A stretch of 64,000 bases of DNA from an uncultured Litoreibacter sp. (GTDB taxonomy: Bacteria; Pseudomonadota; Alphaproteobacteria; Rhodobacterales; Rhodobacteraceae): the NCBI RefSeq assembly GCF_947501785.1, contig NZ_CANMXB010000001.1, forward strand, positions 3,724,501 through 3,788,500, written 5' to 3'. The notes below the pieces were generated by a model. It worked only from the letters and a program-made list of their open reading frames with translations, did no database searches and was not told where the DNA came from. Positions within the stretch are counted from its first letter, which is position 1. Every line of letters begins with the position of its first letter. Made by a program: the position numbers and the translations under genes. This document shows, piece after piece, positions 14,625-23,606 of this stretch.

Positions 14625-16403
14625 TTAGAAGTTTGCCGCCTCAAGCGCCATTACGGTATCTGCGCCCGAATTGATGCGGGCCAGATGCATCGCTGTCGCC
14701 GGCAATTGCCGTGCCATGTAGTAGCGGCCGGTGGCGATTTTGGTCTCGTAGAACGCTTTGTCCGACGCGCCGCCATCCAGCGAGGCCTGCGCGGCTTTCG
14801 CCATACGCGCCCACATCAGGCCCAGGCAAACATGGCCCATCATGTGCATGAAGTCATAAGAACCAGCCAGGGCGTGGTTGGGGTTCTTCATGCCGTTCTG
14901 CATGAAATACATGCCCGCAGCCTGCAGGTCCTTGGACGCGGCTTTCAGCGGCTCAAGGAATTCCTTGTCGAACGCCTCGTCGCCGGAATTCTCCTTGATG
15001 AAGCTTTTGACCATTTCAAAGAACGCCATGACATGCTTGCCACCGTCTTGCGCCAGCTTGCGGCCCACGAGGTCCAGCGCTTGCACGCCGTTTGCGCCCT
15101 CGTAGATCATCGCAATCCGTGCGTCGCGGGCGAACTGCGACATGCCCCATTCTTCGATGTAGCCGTGGCCGCCATAAACCTGCTGCGCCGCGGTGGCATA
15201 TTCAAAGCCCTTGTCGGTCAGGAAGCCCTTGATCACAGGCGTCATCAGCGAAATCAGCCCGTCCGCGTCATCATCGCCCGCGCGGTGGTGGCGGTCGATC
15301 AGGTTGGCGCCCCAGAACACAAACGCGCGCGCGCCTTCGACAAAGGATTTCTGGTCCATCAGGTTGCGGCGAATGTCGGGGTGCACGATCAGCGGATCAG
15401 CTGGTTTGTCAGGGTACACATCGCCTGTTACCGCGCGGCCTTGCAGCCGGTCATTGGCGTACCAGGCGGCGTTTTCATAAGCGACGGAGGCTTGCGCGTA
15501 GCCCTGCAGCCCCACGCCCAGACGCGCCTCGTTCATCATGGTGAACATGGCGCGCATGCCTTTGTGTTCGGTCCCCAGCAGGTAGCCGGTCGCCTCGTCA
15601 TAATTCATCACGCAGGTGGAATTGCCGTGGATGCCCATCTTTTCTTCGATGTTGCCCACGGACACGCCGTTGCGCGCGCCCAGCGAGCCGTCTTCATTGA
15701 CCATGAATTTCGGCACGATGAATAATGACACGCCTTTGATGCCCTCGGGGCCACCCTCGATCTTGGCCAAAACCAGGTGGATGATGTTGTCCGACAAGTC
15801 ATGCTCGCCCGCCGAGATGAAGATCTTCTGGCCGGAGATTTTGTAGCTGCCGTCATCTTGCGGGGCCGCTTTGGTGCGCATCAGGCCCAGATCGGTGCCG
15901 CAATGCGGCTCCGTCAGGTTCATGGTGCCGGTCCAGTCGCAGCTGACCATCTTGGGCAGATACGTGGCTTTCTGCTCATCCGTGCCATGGGCGTGGATGG
16001 CCGAATAGGCGCCGTGGGTCAGGCCCTGATACATGTTGAAGGCCATGTTGGCCGACACCATCATCTCGCCCACAGCCGTGCCCATCAGGTAGGGCAGGCC
16101 CTGGCCGCCATAGTCGGGGTCGCAATCCAACGCGGTCCAGCCGCCTTCCTTCATTTGGTCGAAGGCGTCTTTGAACCCGGTCGGCGTGCGCACGACGCCG
16201 TTTTCCAGCGTGCAGCCCTCTTTGTCGCCAACGGCATTCAAAGGTTGCAGCACCTCGGAGGAGATTTTGCCGGCTTCTTCCAGAATTGCGTTGGTGAAAT
16301 CCGCATCAAGGTCCTCGTATCCGGGGACCTCCTGGTCAGTCACGTTCAGCACCTCGTGCAATACGAATTGCATGTCTTTTACTGGAGCGGTGTAAGTCGG
16401 CAT
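14625..16403 (-). CDS. Acyl-CoA dehydrogenase (DmdC-like)
   Basis: A 592-residue FAD enzyme, about 200 residues longer than short-chain acyl-CoA dehydrogenases, as is typical of the DmdC/FadE-like group that includes 3-methylmercaptopropionyl-CoA dehydrogenase. Visible motifs are the FAD/substrate stretch [31 protein letters not shown], the [20 protein letters not shown] motif and the catalytic-Glu region [16 protein letters not shown] (Glu-437 or so). It introduces the alpha-beta double bond. The DMSP-pathway assignment is possible but not proven; other long-chain acyl-CoAs are equally likely. The MerR gene upstream is 31 nt away and probably regulates it. Confidence 0.85.
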   Translation of the reverse strand: MPTYTAPVKDMQFVLHEVLNVTDQEVPGYEDLDADFTNAILEEAGKISSEVLQPLNAVGDKEGCTLENGVVRTPTGFKDAFDQMKEGGWTALDCDPDYGGQGLPYLMGTAVGEMMVSANMAFNMYQGLTHGAYSAIHAHGTDEQKATYLPKMVSCDWTGTMNLTEPHCGTDLGLMRTKAAPQDDGSYKISGQKIFISAGEHDLSDNIIHLVLAKIEGGPEGIKGVSLFIVPKFMVNEDGSLGARNGVSVGNIEEKMGIHGNSTCVMNYDEATGYLLGTEHKGMRAMFTMMNEARLGVGLQGYAQASVAYENAAWYANDRLQGRAVTGDVYPDKPADPLIVHPDIRRNLMDQKSFVEGARAFVFWGANLIDRHHRAGDDDADGLISLMTPVIKGFLTDKGFEYATAAQQVYGGHGYIEEWGMSQFARDARIAMIYEGANGVQALDLVGRKLAQDGGKHVMAFFEMVKSFIKENSGDEAFDKEFLEPLKAASKDLQAAGMYFMQNGMKNPNHALAGSYDFMHMMGHVCLGLMWARMAKAAQASLDGGASDKAFYETKIATGRYYMARQLPATAMHLARINSGADTVMALEAANF

Positions 16404-16434
16404 GTTGTCCTCCGGTTAGGCGTCGTTTGTCAGG

Positions 16435-16845
16435 TTAGCCCGCAGCGGCGCGGGGCATGGATTGGGTGTCAAAGGAGGCCAGCATCTTCTCGCCCCAGCG
16501 CAGCTGGTTGGAGAGGTCCTCGATGGCCTCGGTCAGCTCGTCGCGCTGGCGGATCATGTCGGCCAGACGGTCTTTTGCGATCTCGTAGGTTTTGGCCAGC
16601 TGCGTCTCTTGCTGGTCACCAAGGTTGTACATGTCCAGCAGCTGGCGGATTTCCTCCAGCGAGAAGCCGAAGCGCTTGCCGCGCAGGATCAGCTTCAGCC
16701 GCGCCCGGTCGCTTCTGTTGTACAGTCGTTTCTGCCCGTCGCGGACGGGGAAGATCAGTTCCTTCGCTTCATAGAAGCGCAGGGTCCGTGGCGTTACGCC
16801 GAAGGCTTCGCACATTTCACGGATCGTCATAATTTCCTCGGTCAT
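16435..16845 (-). CDS. MerR-family transcriptional regulator
   Basis: A 136-residue MerR protein: winged helix at the N-terminus (MTIREMCEAFGVTPRTLRFY), FGFSLEEIRQLLDMY in the linker, and a long coiled-coil dimer helix (about 75-120). It has no metal-binding Cys motif, so it belongs to the group that senses acyl-CoA or related metabolites. The start at 16845 has GAGGG 8 nt upstream. It precedes the DmdC-like gene in the same operon, and a cluster of palindromes lies just upstream (16938-16987). Confidence 0.9.
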   Translation of the reverse strand: MTEEIMTIREMCEAFGVTPRTLRFYEAKELIFPVRDGQKRLYNRSDRARLKLILRGKRFGFSLEEIRQLLDMYNLGDQQETQLAKTYEIAKDRLADMIRQRDELTEAIEDLSNQLRWGEKMLASFDTQSMPRAAAG

Positions 16846-16937
16846 GGTGTTTCCCTCACTTTGCCGAAATACAAATTAAGTATCAGTGTCGATGAGGGCG
16901 ACGTGAGCGTGTTGCCCCCTTCTTACAACCTTAGTTG

Positions 16938-16987
16938 ACGTTTACGTAAACGTGACGTCGCGTCAAAACGAGGTTGACGTAATGTCA
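16938..16987. promoter_or_regulatory. Cluster of MerR-type operator palindromes
   Basis: A perfect 16-bp palindrome, ACGTTTACGTAAACGT (16938-16953), is followed by TGACG-TCG-CGTCA (16953-16965) and TGACG-TAA-TGTCA (16975-16987). All three share TGACG or TTTACG half-sites. They lie in the 286-bp gap between two minus-strand MerR genes, upstream of the gene at 16435 and its acyl-CoA dehydrogenase. Palindromes of this TTTACG/TTGACG type are what MerR regulators of acyl-CoA metabolism bind; the match to either protein here is inference. Confidence 0.6.
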
Positions 16988-17131
16988 GCAAAGGTAACCC
17001 TAGGTCATAGGAAATATTCTGTCGCAGCCAAAGCGCTTAAAATTGGCGAAATACGGGGAAAACCTCAGGTTTTTCGTCATTTTTGAGGCATCGGAGGCGG
17101 CGGGAATCGCGTTTGGCGGCAGGCTCGGACC

Positions 17132-17500
17132 TCAAAGCCCTTTGGCAACCTGGTCGCGCAGGGCCTGCAATTCCGATATCGCCTCTTCGATTTGGTCGCG
17201 GCGGCTGGTCAGCTCGCCCATCTGGGCGTCGGCCAGTTCAATCCAGGCCTGCATCTGGGCGGTGTTCTTCTCGGTGGTGTCGTACAGGTCCAGCCATTGG
17301 CGGATGTCTTCCAACGAGAATCCGAACTTGCGGCCCCGCATGATCAGCTTCATCCGCGCCACTTCGCGGGCGTGGTAAAACCTCGACCGGCCGTCGCGTT
17401 CGGGCTGCAGCAGTTCGATATATTCGTAATACCGCAGCGTGCGCGGGGTGACGTCGAATTCGGCGCACATGTCTTTGAAGCTGAGGCGGGTTGTGGGCAT
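17132..17500 (-). CDS. MerR-family transcriptional regulator
   Basis: A 122-residue MerR protein, clearly paralogous to the gene at 16435 (shared CAEFDVTPRTLRYYEYIELL, KFGFSLEDIRQWLDLYD) with a coiled-coil C-terminus. It has no metal-binding cysteines. It is divergent from the thioesterase-MATE operon at 17666 across 165 bp and could control it or itself. No convincing copy of the 16938 palindrome lies in its own upstream gap, which suggests different operator specificity. Confidence 0.9.
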   Translation of the reverse strand: MPTTRLSFKDMCAEFDVTPRTLRYYEYIELLQPERDGRSRFYHAREVARMKLIMRGRKFGFSLEDIRQWLDLYDTTEKNTAQMQAWIELADAQMGELTSRRDQIEEAISELQALRDQVAKGL

Positions 17501-17665
17501 GGCTACAGTTTACAATATCTTGGGTGACGGTTCCATACTGAACGCGTTGCGCAAATATTTCCAGTTTTAATGTCGGAGATAATGTATACATCACCCGGCT
17601 ATTCCGGCTTGCGGGTTCCGCCCGGGCCTGACTAACTGGGCGGCAAGCAACAGAGCGCAGGCCCA

Positions 17666-18109
17666 ATGACACAGACCGACCGCACCAAATTGGCACGACA
17701 GTTTATCGAGGCCATCCCATTCTCCAAAGCGCTCGCCATGACGCTCGATGAGATCGGGGAGGGGCGCGCGGTGATCTCGATGCCCTATGACGCCAAGCTA
17801 GTGGGCGACCCGCGCACCGGGGTCATCCATGGCGGCGCGGTGTCTGCGCTGATGGACACATGCGGCGGCGCGGCGGTGATGAGCCACCCTGATGCCCCGA
17901 TTTCCACCGCCACGATTGACCTGCGCATCGACTACATGCGCGCCGCCACCCCCGGCCAGCGTATCCGGACCGAGGCCAACTGCTACCACGTCACTCGCGC
18001 CGTGGCCTTCGTTCGCGCAACCGCTTGGGATGAAGACACGGACCGTCCGGTGGCGGCGGCCACGGGGGCCTTCACGTTTCAGCGTGCGAAAGAGGGGGGC
18101 AAACAATGA
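17666..18109 (+). CDS. PaaI-family acyl-CoA thioesterase
   Basis: A 147-residue hotdog-fold thioesterase with the PaaI motif GVIHGGAVSALMDTCGG (about 52-68) and TIDLRIDYMRAATPG. It would hydrolyse acyl- or aromatic acyl-CoA. It overlaps the next thioesterase gene by 4 nt; both are transcribed with the MATE pump. Confidence 0.88.
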   Translation: MTQTDRTKLARQFIEAIPFSKALAMTLDEIGEGRAVISMPYDAKLVGDPRTGVIHGGAVSALMDTCGGAAVMSHPDAPISTATIDLRIDYMRAATPGQRIRTEANCYHVTRAVAFVRATAWDEDTDRPVAAATGAFTFQRAKEGGKQ

Positions 18110-18603
18110 AAACGCCCGAACCCGTGCAAGTCGTCAAAACCCGCCGCGACGCGATGTTGAATAAGCTCACCGGCGCGGTGCCCTATATCGGCTTTCTGGG
18201 CATCGAATTTGAACGCCGCGGCGACGAGCTGACGGCGATCCTGCCCTACAAGCCCGAATTGGTCGGCAACCCCGCGCTGCAGGCGCTGCATGGCGGGGCC
18301 ACGGCGTCATTTCTGGAGGTCACCTCGATTGTTGAGCTCACATGGGCTACCCTCTGGGCCGATCTGGAGGCCGGGCGCATCGACCCGGAAAGCGATGTGA
18401 TGCCGCGCATCCCCAAGACCATCGACTTTACCGTTGACTATCTGCGCTCCGGCCTGCCGCGCGACGGCTATGCGCGGGCGCGCATCAACCGCTCCGGCCG
18501 GCGCTACGCAAGCGTCCATGTCGAGGCGTGGCAAGACAATCGCGACCGGCTGTTTGCGCAGGCCACCGGGCATTTCCTGATGCCTCCCCCGCAAGGTGGC
18601 TAG
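18106..18603 (+). CDS. PaaI-family acyl-CoA thioesterase, second copy
   Basis: A 165-residue hotdog protein, related to the gene just upstream: LQALHGGATASFLEVTS in the active-site helix and KTIDFTVDYLRSGLPRD. An Asp/Glu to Leu-Glu change in the helix (SFLEVTS in place of SALMDT) may shift its specificity. Tandem hotdog genes can form hetero-oligomers. It overlaps its neighbours by 4 nt and 8 nt. Confidence 0.87.
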   Translation: MKTPEPVQVVKTRRDAMLNKLTGAVPYIGFLGIEFERRGDELTAILPYKPELVGNPALQALHGGATASFLEVTSIVELTWATLWADLEAGRIDPESDVMPRIPKTIDFTVDYLRSGLPRDGYARARINRSGRRYASVHVEAWQDNRDRLFAQATGHFLMPPPQGG

Positions 18604-19927
18604 CGCTCCTTTACAGGACATCACCTACCGCCGCGTGATGAAAATCGCGCTGCCTATCGTGCTGTCAAACGCCACTGTGCCGATCCTGGGCGCCGTCGAT
18701 GTGGGCGTCGTCGGCCAGTTGGGGGAGGCCGCGCCCATTGGCGCCGTCGCCATGGGCGCGATCATCCTGACCACGATCTACTGGATCTTCGGCTTTCTGC
18801 GCATGGGCACGGTCGGCATGGTGGGCCAAGCCGAGGGGGCAGGGGACCGCGCCGAGGTTTCCGCCCTTCTGACCCGTGCCCTGCTGATCGCGGGCGCGGG
18901 CGGGCTGCTGCTGATTGTCCTGCAACCGCTGATCTTTCTGGCCGCCTTCGCCCTGTCGCCCGCCACGCCCGAGGTCGAAAGCCTCGCCCGCGACTACCTC
19001 TATATCCGCATCTGGTCCGCCCCTGCCGCCATTGCCGTCTACGCGCTGACCGGCTGGCTGGTCGCGATGGAAAAAACCACCGGCGTCTTCTGGGTGCAGC
19101 TGGTGATGAACGGGATCAACGTGGCGCTCGATTTCCTCTTCGTGCTCGGCTTCGGCTGGGGGGTGGAGGGCGTGGCTATTGCCACCGTCATCGCCGAGGT
19201 CACGGGTGCCGCACTGGGCCTCTACCTCTGCCGCTCTGCCTTTGATCACCCCGCATGGCGCGAATGGCCGCGCATTTTCGCGCGGGCGCGGCTAATCAAG
19301 ATGATGCTGGTCAATGTCGACATCCTGATCCGCTCCGCGCTTTTGATGATCATCTTCTCGTCTTTCGTGTTCCTCGGGGCGGGCTTTGGCGACGTGACGC
19401 TGGCCGCCAACGAGGTGCTGATCCAGTTCATGTATATCACCGCCTATGCGATGGACGGTTTCGCCTTCGCCGCCGAGACGCTGATCGCCCGCGCCTATGG
19501 CCGCGGCCTGCCTGAACGCGTCCGCCGTTCGGCCATCGTCACCTCCGGCGGCGGGGCCATGGTTTGCGTGTCCATGTCCGCCTTCTTCGCGTTGGCAGGC
19601 CCGTGGCTGATCGACGTCATGGCCAAAGCCCCCGAGGTGCAGGCCGACGCGCGGCTTTATCTGTGGTGGATGGTCGCCGCCCCCTTGGTGGGCTGCGCCG
19701 CATGGATGCTGGATGGCATCTTCATCGGCGCCACCCGAGGCCGCGACATGCGCAACATGATGATGCTGTCTTTCGTCATCTACTGGGCCGCGATCTTCGC
19801 GCTGATGCCGTGGCTGGGCAACCACGGCCTCTGGGCGGCGCTCTTGATCAGCTTCATCGCGCGCGGCGTGACCCTTGGCGCAAAATACCCGGCATTGGAG
19901 CGCGCGGCGGCGGCGGGGGACGGGTAA
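18596..19927 (+). CDS. MATE-family efflux transporter (DinF-like)
   Basis: A 443-residue inner-membrane protein with about twelve hydrophobic helices in two MATE halves. The start MKIALPIVLSNATVPILGAV and VDVGVVGQLGEAAPIGAVAMG match the DinF branch. It exports cationic compounds in exchange for H+ or Na+. The start is GTG at 18596, overlapping the thioesterase gene by 8 nt; an internal ATG at 18638 would remove 14 residues. Confidence 0.9.
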   Translation: MASAPLQDITYRRVMKIALPIVLSNATVPILGAVDVGVVGQLGEAAPIGAVAMGAIILTTIYWIFGFLRMGTVGMVGQAEGAGDRAEVSALLTRALLIAGAGGLLLIVLQPLIFLAAFALSPATPEVESLARDYLYIRIWSAPAAIAVYALTGWLVAMEKTTGVFWVQLVMNGINVALDFLFVLGFGWGVEGVAIATVIAEVTGAALGLYLCRSAFDHPAWREWPRIFARARLIKMMLVNVDILIRSALLMIIFSSFVFLGAGFGDVTLAANEVLIQFMYITAYAMDGFAFAAETLIARAYGRGLPERVRRSAIVTSGGGAMVCVSMSAFFALAGPWLIDVMAKAPEVQADARLYLWWMVAAPLVGCAAWMLDGIFIGATRGRDMRNMMMLSFVIYWAAIFALMPWLGNHGLWAALLISFIARGVTLGAKYPALERAAAAGDG

Positions 19928-19953
19928 CTACTGCGCTCCAAACCTTAACAAGG

Positions 19954-20748
19954 TCACCGGCGCTGGCTTTGCCACCCGATGGCGTTCAAAGCGGCAAAGA
20001 GAAACGCGGCGACGCAGACAATCGATGGTCCCGCGGGGGTGTCGAACAGGTAGGCCCCCTGCAGCCCGGCAACCGCCGATGCCGCGCCAATGAATGCCGA
20101 GATTATGGCCATTGCTTCGGGGGTGCGGGCCAACCCCCTTGCGGCGGCGGCGGGGATGATCAACATCGCGGCGATCAGCAGGACGCCGACCACCTTTATG
20201 GCGACCGCAACGGTTATGGCCAGGCATAGCGTGAGGATCAGCTGTTCGCGTTTCGGGTTGATGCCGCTGGCATGGGCCAGCTCTTCGTTTAACGTTGATG
20301 TCAGCAGGGCCGCCCACCGCCACATGATCAAGGCGACCACCATGGCCGCGCCCCCCCAAATCACCAAAAGGTCGGTGCGCGACACCGCAAGAATGTCGCC
20401 AAAAAGGTAGGCCATCAGGTCAATCCGAATGCCCGACAGGAAGGAGACCGCAACAAGGCCGAAGGCCAGGGCGGAATGCGCCAGAACCCCCAACAGGGTA
20501 TCCATGGCGTAACCCCGTCCCGCCAGAAGCGTCACCGTCAGCGCCATCACAAGGGCCACGGCCAGGACGCCGGGGAAAATTGACATCTCAAAGGTCAGGG
20601 ACAGGGCCACGCCCAGGATCGCCGCATGGGCCGTGGCGTCGCCGAAATAGGCCATCCGCCGCCAGACCACGAAACATCCCAAGGGCGCCGCCGCAAAGGC
20701 CACGCCGACGCCGGCGAGCGTGGCGCGGGTCATGAAATCGTCAAACAC
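19954..20748 (-). CDS. znuB: Zinc ABC transporter permease ZnuB
   Basis: A 264-residue permease with about eight hydrophobic helices and the family stretch WRRMAYFGDATAHAAILGVAL. It forms the membrane channel of the high-affinity zinc importer with ZnuC and ZnuA. It is the last gene of zur-znuC-znuB and starts one base from the znuC stop (shared base at 20748). Confidence 0.93.
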   Translation of the reverse strand: MFDDFMTRATLAGVGVAFAAAPLGCFVVWRRMAYFGDATAHAAILGVALSLTFEMSIFPGVLAVALVMALTVTLLAGRGYAMDTLLGVLAHSALAFGLVAVSFLSGIRIDLMAYLFGDILAVSRTDLLVIWGGAAMVVALIMWRWAALLTSTLNEELAHASGINPKREQLILTLCLAITVAVAIKVVGVLLIAAMLIIPAAAARGLARTPEAMAIISAFIGAASAVAGLQGAYLFDTPAGPSIVCVAAFLFAALNAIGWQSQRR

Positions 20749-21521
20749 TATTCTGCAACCTCATGCTCATGCTCATGCGTATGGTCGTGGTCATGCGGGT
20801 GCGCGTGGTCATGCTCATGGTGGTGATCATGTTCATGCCGGTACAGGGCAAGGGCGCCGCCCGTTCCGGCGCCGAACAACGCCCGGTATTCGGGCGCGGA
20901 GGCGACGACCGCGGGGGTGCCCTCGCAGCAGACATGCCCGTTGAGGCAAATCACCCGGTCCGATGCACTCATCACGACATGCAGGTCGTGGCTGATCATC
21001 AGGACGGCGCATCCGGTGTCGTTGCGCACCGCCTCGATGTGCTGGTAAAACGCGGCGGACCCCGGTTGGTCGAGCCCCTGGGTCGCCTCATCCAGCAGCA
21101 GCACGTCGGGTTGGTTGATCAACGCGCGCGCAAGCAGGACGCGTTGGAACTGCCCGCCGGACAGGCCCGACATTTGCCGTTTCAGAAGGTCGGGCACGCC
21201 GGCCGCGCCCAAGGCGGCTTTGCAGGCGTCCGTCCCCACGCGATCCGTCAGGGTCATGAAGCGTTCCACGGTGATTGGCAGCGTCTGGTCAATATGCAGG
21301 CGTTGCGGCACGTATCCGATCTTGATGCCCGGCTTTTGGCGGACGTCGCCGCTGACGGGGGTCGTTGCCCCGATAATCGCGCGCAATAGGCTGGTCTTGC
21401 CGGAGCCGTTGGGCCCGACAATGGTGACGATCTCCCCGGGCTCCAAATCAAGCGCGACGTTGCGAAGGACAACGTGCGCCCCGTAGGCGATGCTCAGGTT
21501 CTTCACGGAGATCAGGCTCAT
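20748..21521 (-). CDS. znuC: Zinc ABC transporter ATP-binding protein ZnuC
   Basis: A 257-residue ABC ATPase: Walker A VGPNGSGKTS, Q-loop VPQRLH, signature LSGGQFQRVLLARAL, Walker B VLLLDEATQGLD and H-loop ISHDLHVV. The C-terminal 30 residues form a His/Asp/Glu-rich tail (HEHDHHHEHDHAHPHDHD) that can bind zinc near the channel mouth. The start at 21521 gives an ATGA overlap with zur; the longer frame to 21551 lies inside zur and is not used. Confidence 0.94.
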   Translation of the reverse strand: MSLISVKNLSIAYGAHVVLRNVALDLEPGEIVTIVGPNGSGKTSLLRAIIGATTPVSGDVRQKPGIKIGYVPQRLHIDQTLPITVERFMTLTDRVGTDACKAALGAAGVPDLLKRQMSGLSGGQFQRVLLARALINQPDVLLLDEATQGLDQPGSAAFYQHIEAVRNDTGCAVLMISHDLHVVMSASDRVICLNGHVCCEGTPAVVASAPEYRALFGAGTGGALALYRHEHDHHHEHDHAHPHDHDHTHEHEHEVAE

Positions 21522-22036
21522 GCCGGGGCCTTGTCCGAACAGCCGGGGCAAACCCCTTCAGCCTCAACAACCGTCTTTTCAATCTGAAACCCGGCCGCCC
21601 GTGCGGCGTCGCCAAGCGCGCCTTTGGCGGGGGCGGATTGCGCCTCGGCGACGGCGTCGCAAAGTCGGCAGATCATGAAGGCGGGCGAATGATGTTCGCC
21701 CGGGTGAGCGCAGGCGACAAAGGCGTTCAATCGCTCAATCTTGTGGACAAACCCATGCTCGGACAGAAATTCGAGGGCCCGGTAGGCGACGGGGGGCTGG
21801 GACCCGAACCCGGCGTCCCGCAGCAGATCCAGAATTGCGTAGGCCCCAAGCGCGCGATGTTCCTGCAAAAGCAGCTCCAGCACCTTGCGCCGAACAGGCG
21901 TCAGGCGCAGGCCCTGTTGGGCACAACGCGATTCAGCCGCCGACAAGGCCTGCGCCACGCACTGGTCGTGATCATGCCGTTCAAAGCCCAGCGGTGTGGG
22001 GTCGCCTTTGGCCGCAGCGCGTTCGTCACTTGTCAT
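21518..22036 (-). CDS. zur: Zinc uptake regulator Zur (Fur family)
   Basis: A 172-residue Fur-family repressor: winged helix with RLTPVRRKVLELLLQEH, VAYRALEFLSEHGFVHKIE, metal ligands HHSPAFMICRLC and a second CPGC pair near the C-terminus for structural zinc. It should repress znuA and its own operon when zinc is sufficient. The start at 22036 has GGAA upstream; the frame remains open to 22114 but crosses the regulatory gap. It is divergent from znuA. Confidence 0.92.
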   Translation of the reverse strand: MTSDERAAAKGDPTPLGFERHDHDQCVAQALSAAESRCAQQGLRLTPVRRKVLELLLQEHRALGAYAILDLLRDAGFGSQPPVAYRALEFLSEHGFVHKIERLNAFVACAHPGEHHSPAFMICRLCDAVAEAQSAPAKGALGDAARAAGFQIEKTVVEAEGVCPGCSDKAPA

Positions 22037-22092
22037 GTTATTCCATATCATATAGATGGATGTTAATGTTATAAAATCACATGGGGTCCCCA
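22037..22092. promoter_or_regulatory. Divergent zur/znuA control region with candidate Zur box
   Basis: The only 56 bp between zur and znuA is AT-rich in an otherwise GC-rich region. AATGTTATAAAATCA (22065-22079) resembles one and a half arms of the alphaproteobacterial Zur palindrome (TGTTATNNNATAACA type). The location is exactly where Zur would block both promoters. Confidence 0.55.
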
Positions 22093-23220
22093 ATGTCCAG
22101 AAAGCTTCTCCCACTCTCTACAGCTGCCATATTGTTGGGCGGCACGGCTGTCGCCGACGTCCCCAGCGTGGCGGTTGATATCGCACCGGTGCATTCGTTG
22201 GTGGCCCGGGTGATGGATGGCGTTGGTGCGCCGGATCTGATCGTGCAATCCGGCGCCTCCCCGCATGAATACAGCTTGCGCCCCTCCGAGGCGGCGGCTT
22301 TGCAGAATGCCGATCTGGTCTTTTGGATGGGCGAAGATCTGACCCCCTGGCTGGAGGACGCGATAGGCAATTTGGCCGCGAAGGCGTCGGTCACCGCACT
22401 GCTGGAGACGGAGGGGACCAAGCTCCTCGACTTCCGGGAAGGCACGTTGTTTGAGGCGCATGATCACGACGACCATGCCGAGGGCGAAGATCATGACCAC
22501 GACGACCACGATGATCACGCGGAAGACAAAGAGCACGACCATGCCGAGCATGCTGACGAAGACCATGCTGACGAGGAACATGCCGAAGGAAAAGATCACG
22601 ATGAACACGATCACGATGAGCATGGTCATGAAGAACATGCGGACCACGATGAGCATGAAGAACATGCCGAGCACGATGACCATGATGATCACGAGGGCCA
22701 TGCGCATGGCGATCACGACCCCCACGCCTGGCTTTCGCTCCAAAACGCGGGCACTTGGCTAAACGTGATTGCCGCACAGTTGTCGGCGGCTGACCCGGAC
22801 AATGCCGGGGCCTATTTCGCCAATGCCGCCGCTGCCAAAACCGAGATCGAGACATTGTCAGCCGAGGTAACCGCCACACTTGAGCCCGTGCGCGGCGGCA
22901 GCTTCATCGTCTTCCACGATGCCTATCAGTATTTCGAGGCGGAATTCGATTTCCCGGCATCTGGCGCAATCTCCATTGCGGATGCCGCGGACCCAAGCCC
23001 GGCGCGCATCGCTGAAATCCAAGGGCGCATCCGCGAAGAGGGCATTGATTGCGTGCTGGCAGAACCCCAGTTCAACGCGGGCCTGATCGCTACCGTTCTG
23101 GAAGGCACAGATGCGCAAACCGGTGTGATCGACCCACTTGGGGCAGAGCTTGAGTTGGGGGCCGCGCTTTATCCGCAGCTCATTCGCAATATGGCGACCA
23201 CTTTGGCGGACTGCTTGTAG
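22093..23220 (+). CDS. znuA: Periplasmic zinc-binding protein ZnuA
   Basis: A 375-residue substrate-binding protein of the zinc ABC importer. It has a signal peptide (MSRKLLPLSTAAILLGG then TAVADV), zinc ligands in PVHSLVARV, GASPHEYSLRPS and FHDAYQYF, and a very long His/Asp/Glu loop (22459-22728, about 90 residues, repeated HDHDDH, AEHADE, DEHDHDEH units). Such loops bind extra zinc; this one is longer than the 20-40 residues usual in enterobacterial ZnuA. The start at 22093 is chosen over 22081 because the signal peptide begins there. Confidence 0.94.
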   Translation: MSRKLLPLSTAAILLGGTAVADVPSVAVDIAPVHSLVARVMDGVGAPDLIVQSGASPHEYSLRPSEAAALQNADLVFWMGEDLTPWLEDAIGNLAAKASVTALLETEGTKLLDFREGTLFEAHDHDDHAEGEDHDHDDHDDHAEDKEHDHAEHADEDHADEEHAEGKDHDEHDHDEHGHEEHADHDEHEEHAEHDDHDDHEGHAHGDHDPHAWLSLQNAGTWLNVIAAQLSAADPDNAGAYFANAAAAKTEIETLSAEVTATLEPVRGGSFIVFHDAYQYFEAEFDFPASGAISIADAADPSPARIAEIQGRIREEGIDCVLAEPQFNAGLIATVLEGTDAQTGVIDPLGAELELGAALYPQLIRNMATTLADCL

Positions 23221-23233
23221 CGCCACAAAACAT

Positions 23234-23261
23234 ATCGGCTGCCGCTCATGCGGCGGCCGAT
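23234..23261. terminator. Hairpin between convergent znuA and arsC
   Basis: A 12-bp stem with one G-T pair (ATCGGCTGCCGC at 23234-23245 with GCGGCGGCCGAT at 23250-23261) has a TCAT loop. There is no T-tract, so it is likely a weak or Rho-assisted bidirectional terminator. Confidence 0.55.
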
Positions 23262-23273
23262 CCCCGAAAATTC

Positions 23274-23606
23274 CTAGATGATCGCCAGCACGGCCTCTGG
23301 CGGCCTGCCGATGGCGGCCTTGCCATTGGCAAAAACGATAGGGCGTTCGATCAGGATCGGGTTTTGCGCCATGGCGTCGATCAGCGTGGCGCCGTCCTCT
23401 GACTTGCTCAGGCCCAATTCCTTGAACAGCGTCTCGTCGGTGCGCATCAGCTCGATCGGGGCCATGTCCAGAAGCGCCAAGGCCTGCGTGATCTCGGCAA
23501 CGCTTGGCGGGTCCTTCAGATAAAGCCGAACCTCGGGCGCGTCCAGCAGCGCCAATGTTTGGCGCGACTTGCTGCAGCGCGGGTTGTGCCAGATGGTTAC
23601 AGCCAT
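23274..23606 (-). CDS. arsC: Arsenate reductase, glutaredoxin-type (ArsC)
   Basis: A 110-residue ArsC with the catalytic HNPRCSKSR motif (Cys-11) and the R triad residues near [15 protein letters not shown]. It reduces arsenate using glutathione/glutaredoxin. It lacks an arsB or arsR neighbour and instead overlaps pyrD by 10 nt, so it may be a Spx/ArsC-family reductase in a housekeeping operon. The three-residue catalytic triad favours true ArsC. Confidence 0.88.
   Translation of the reverse strand: MAVTIWHNPRCSKSRQTLALLDAPEVRLYLKDPPSVAEITQALALLDMAPIELMRTDETLFKELGLSKSEDGATLIDAMAQNPILIERPIVFANGKAAIGRPPEAVLAII

Noticed and set aside
17501-17665. Copy of the 16938 palindrome upstream of the thioesterase operon
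   Set aside because: Only loose AT-rich similarity (TTTACAA, TGTATACAT) is present, not the TTTACG half-sites.
22069-22743. Apparent membrane protein (Met/Val/Ile-rich) on the minus strand
   Set aside because: It is the complement of the ZnuA His/Asp codons (CAT and GAC read as ATG and GTC), giving false hydrophobicity.
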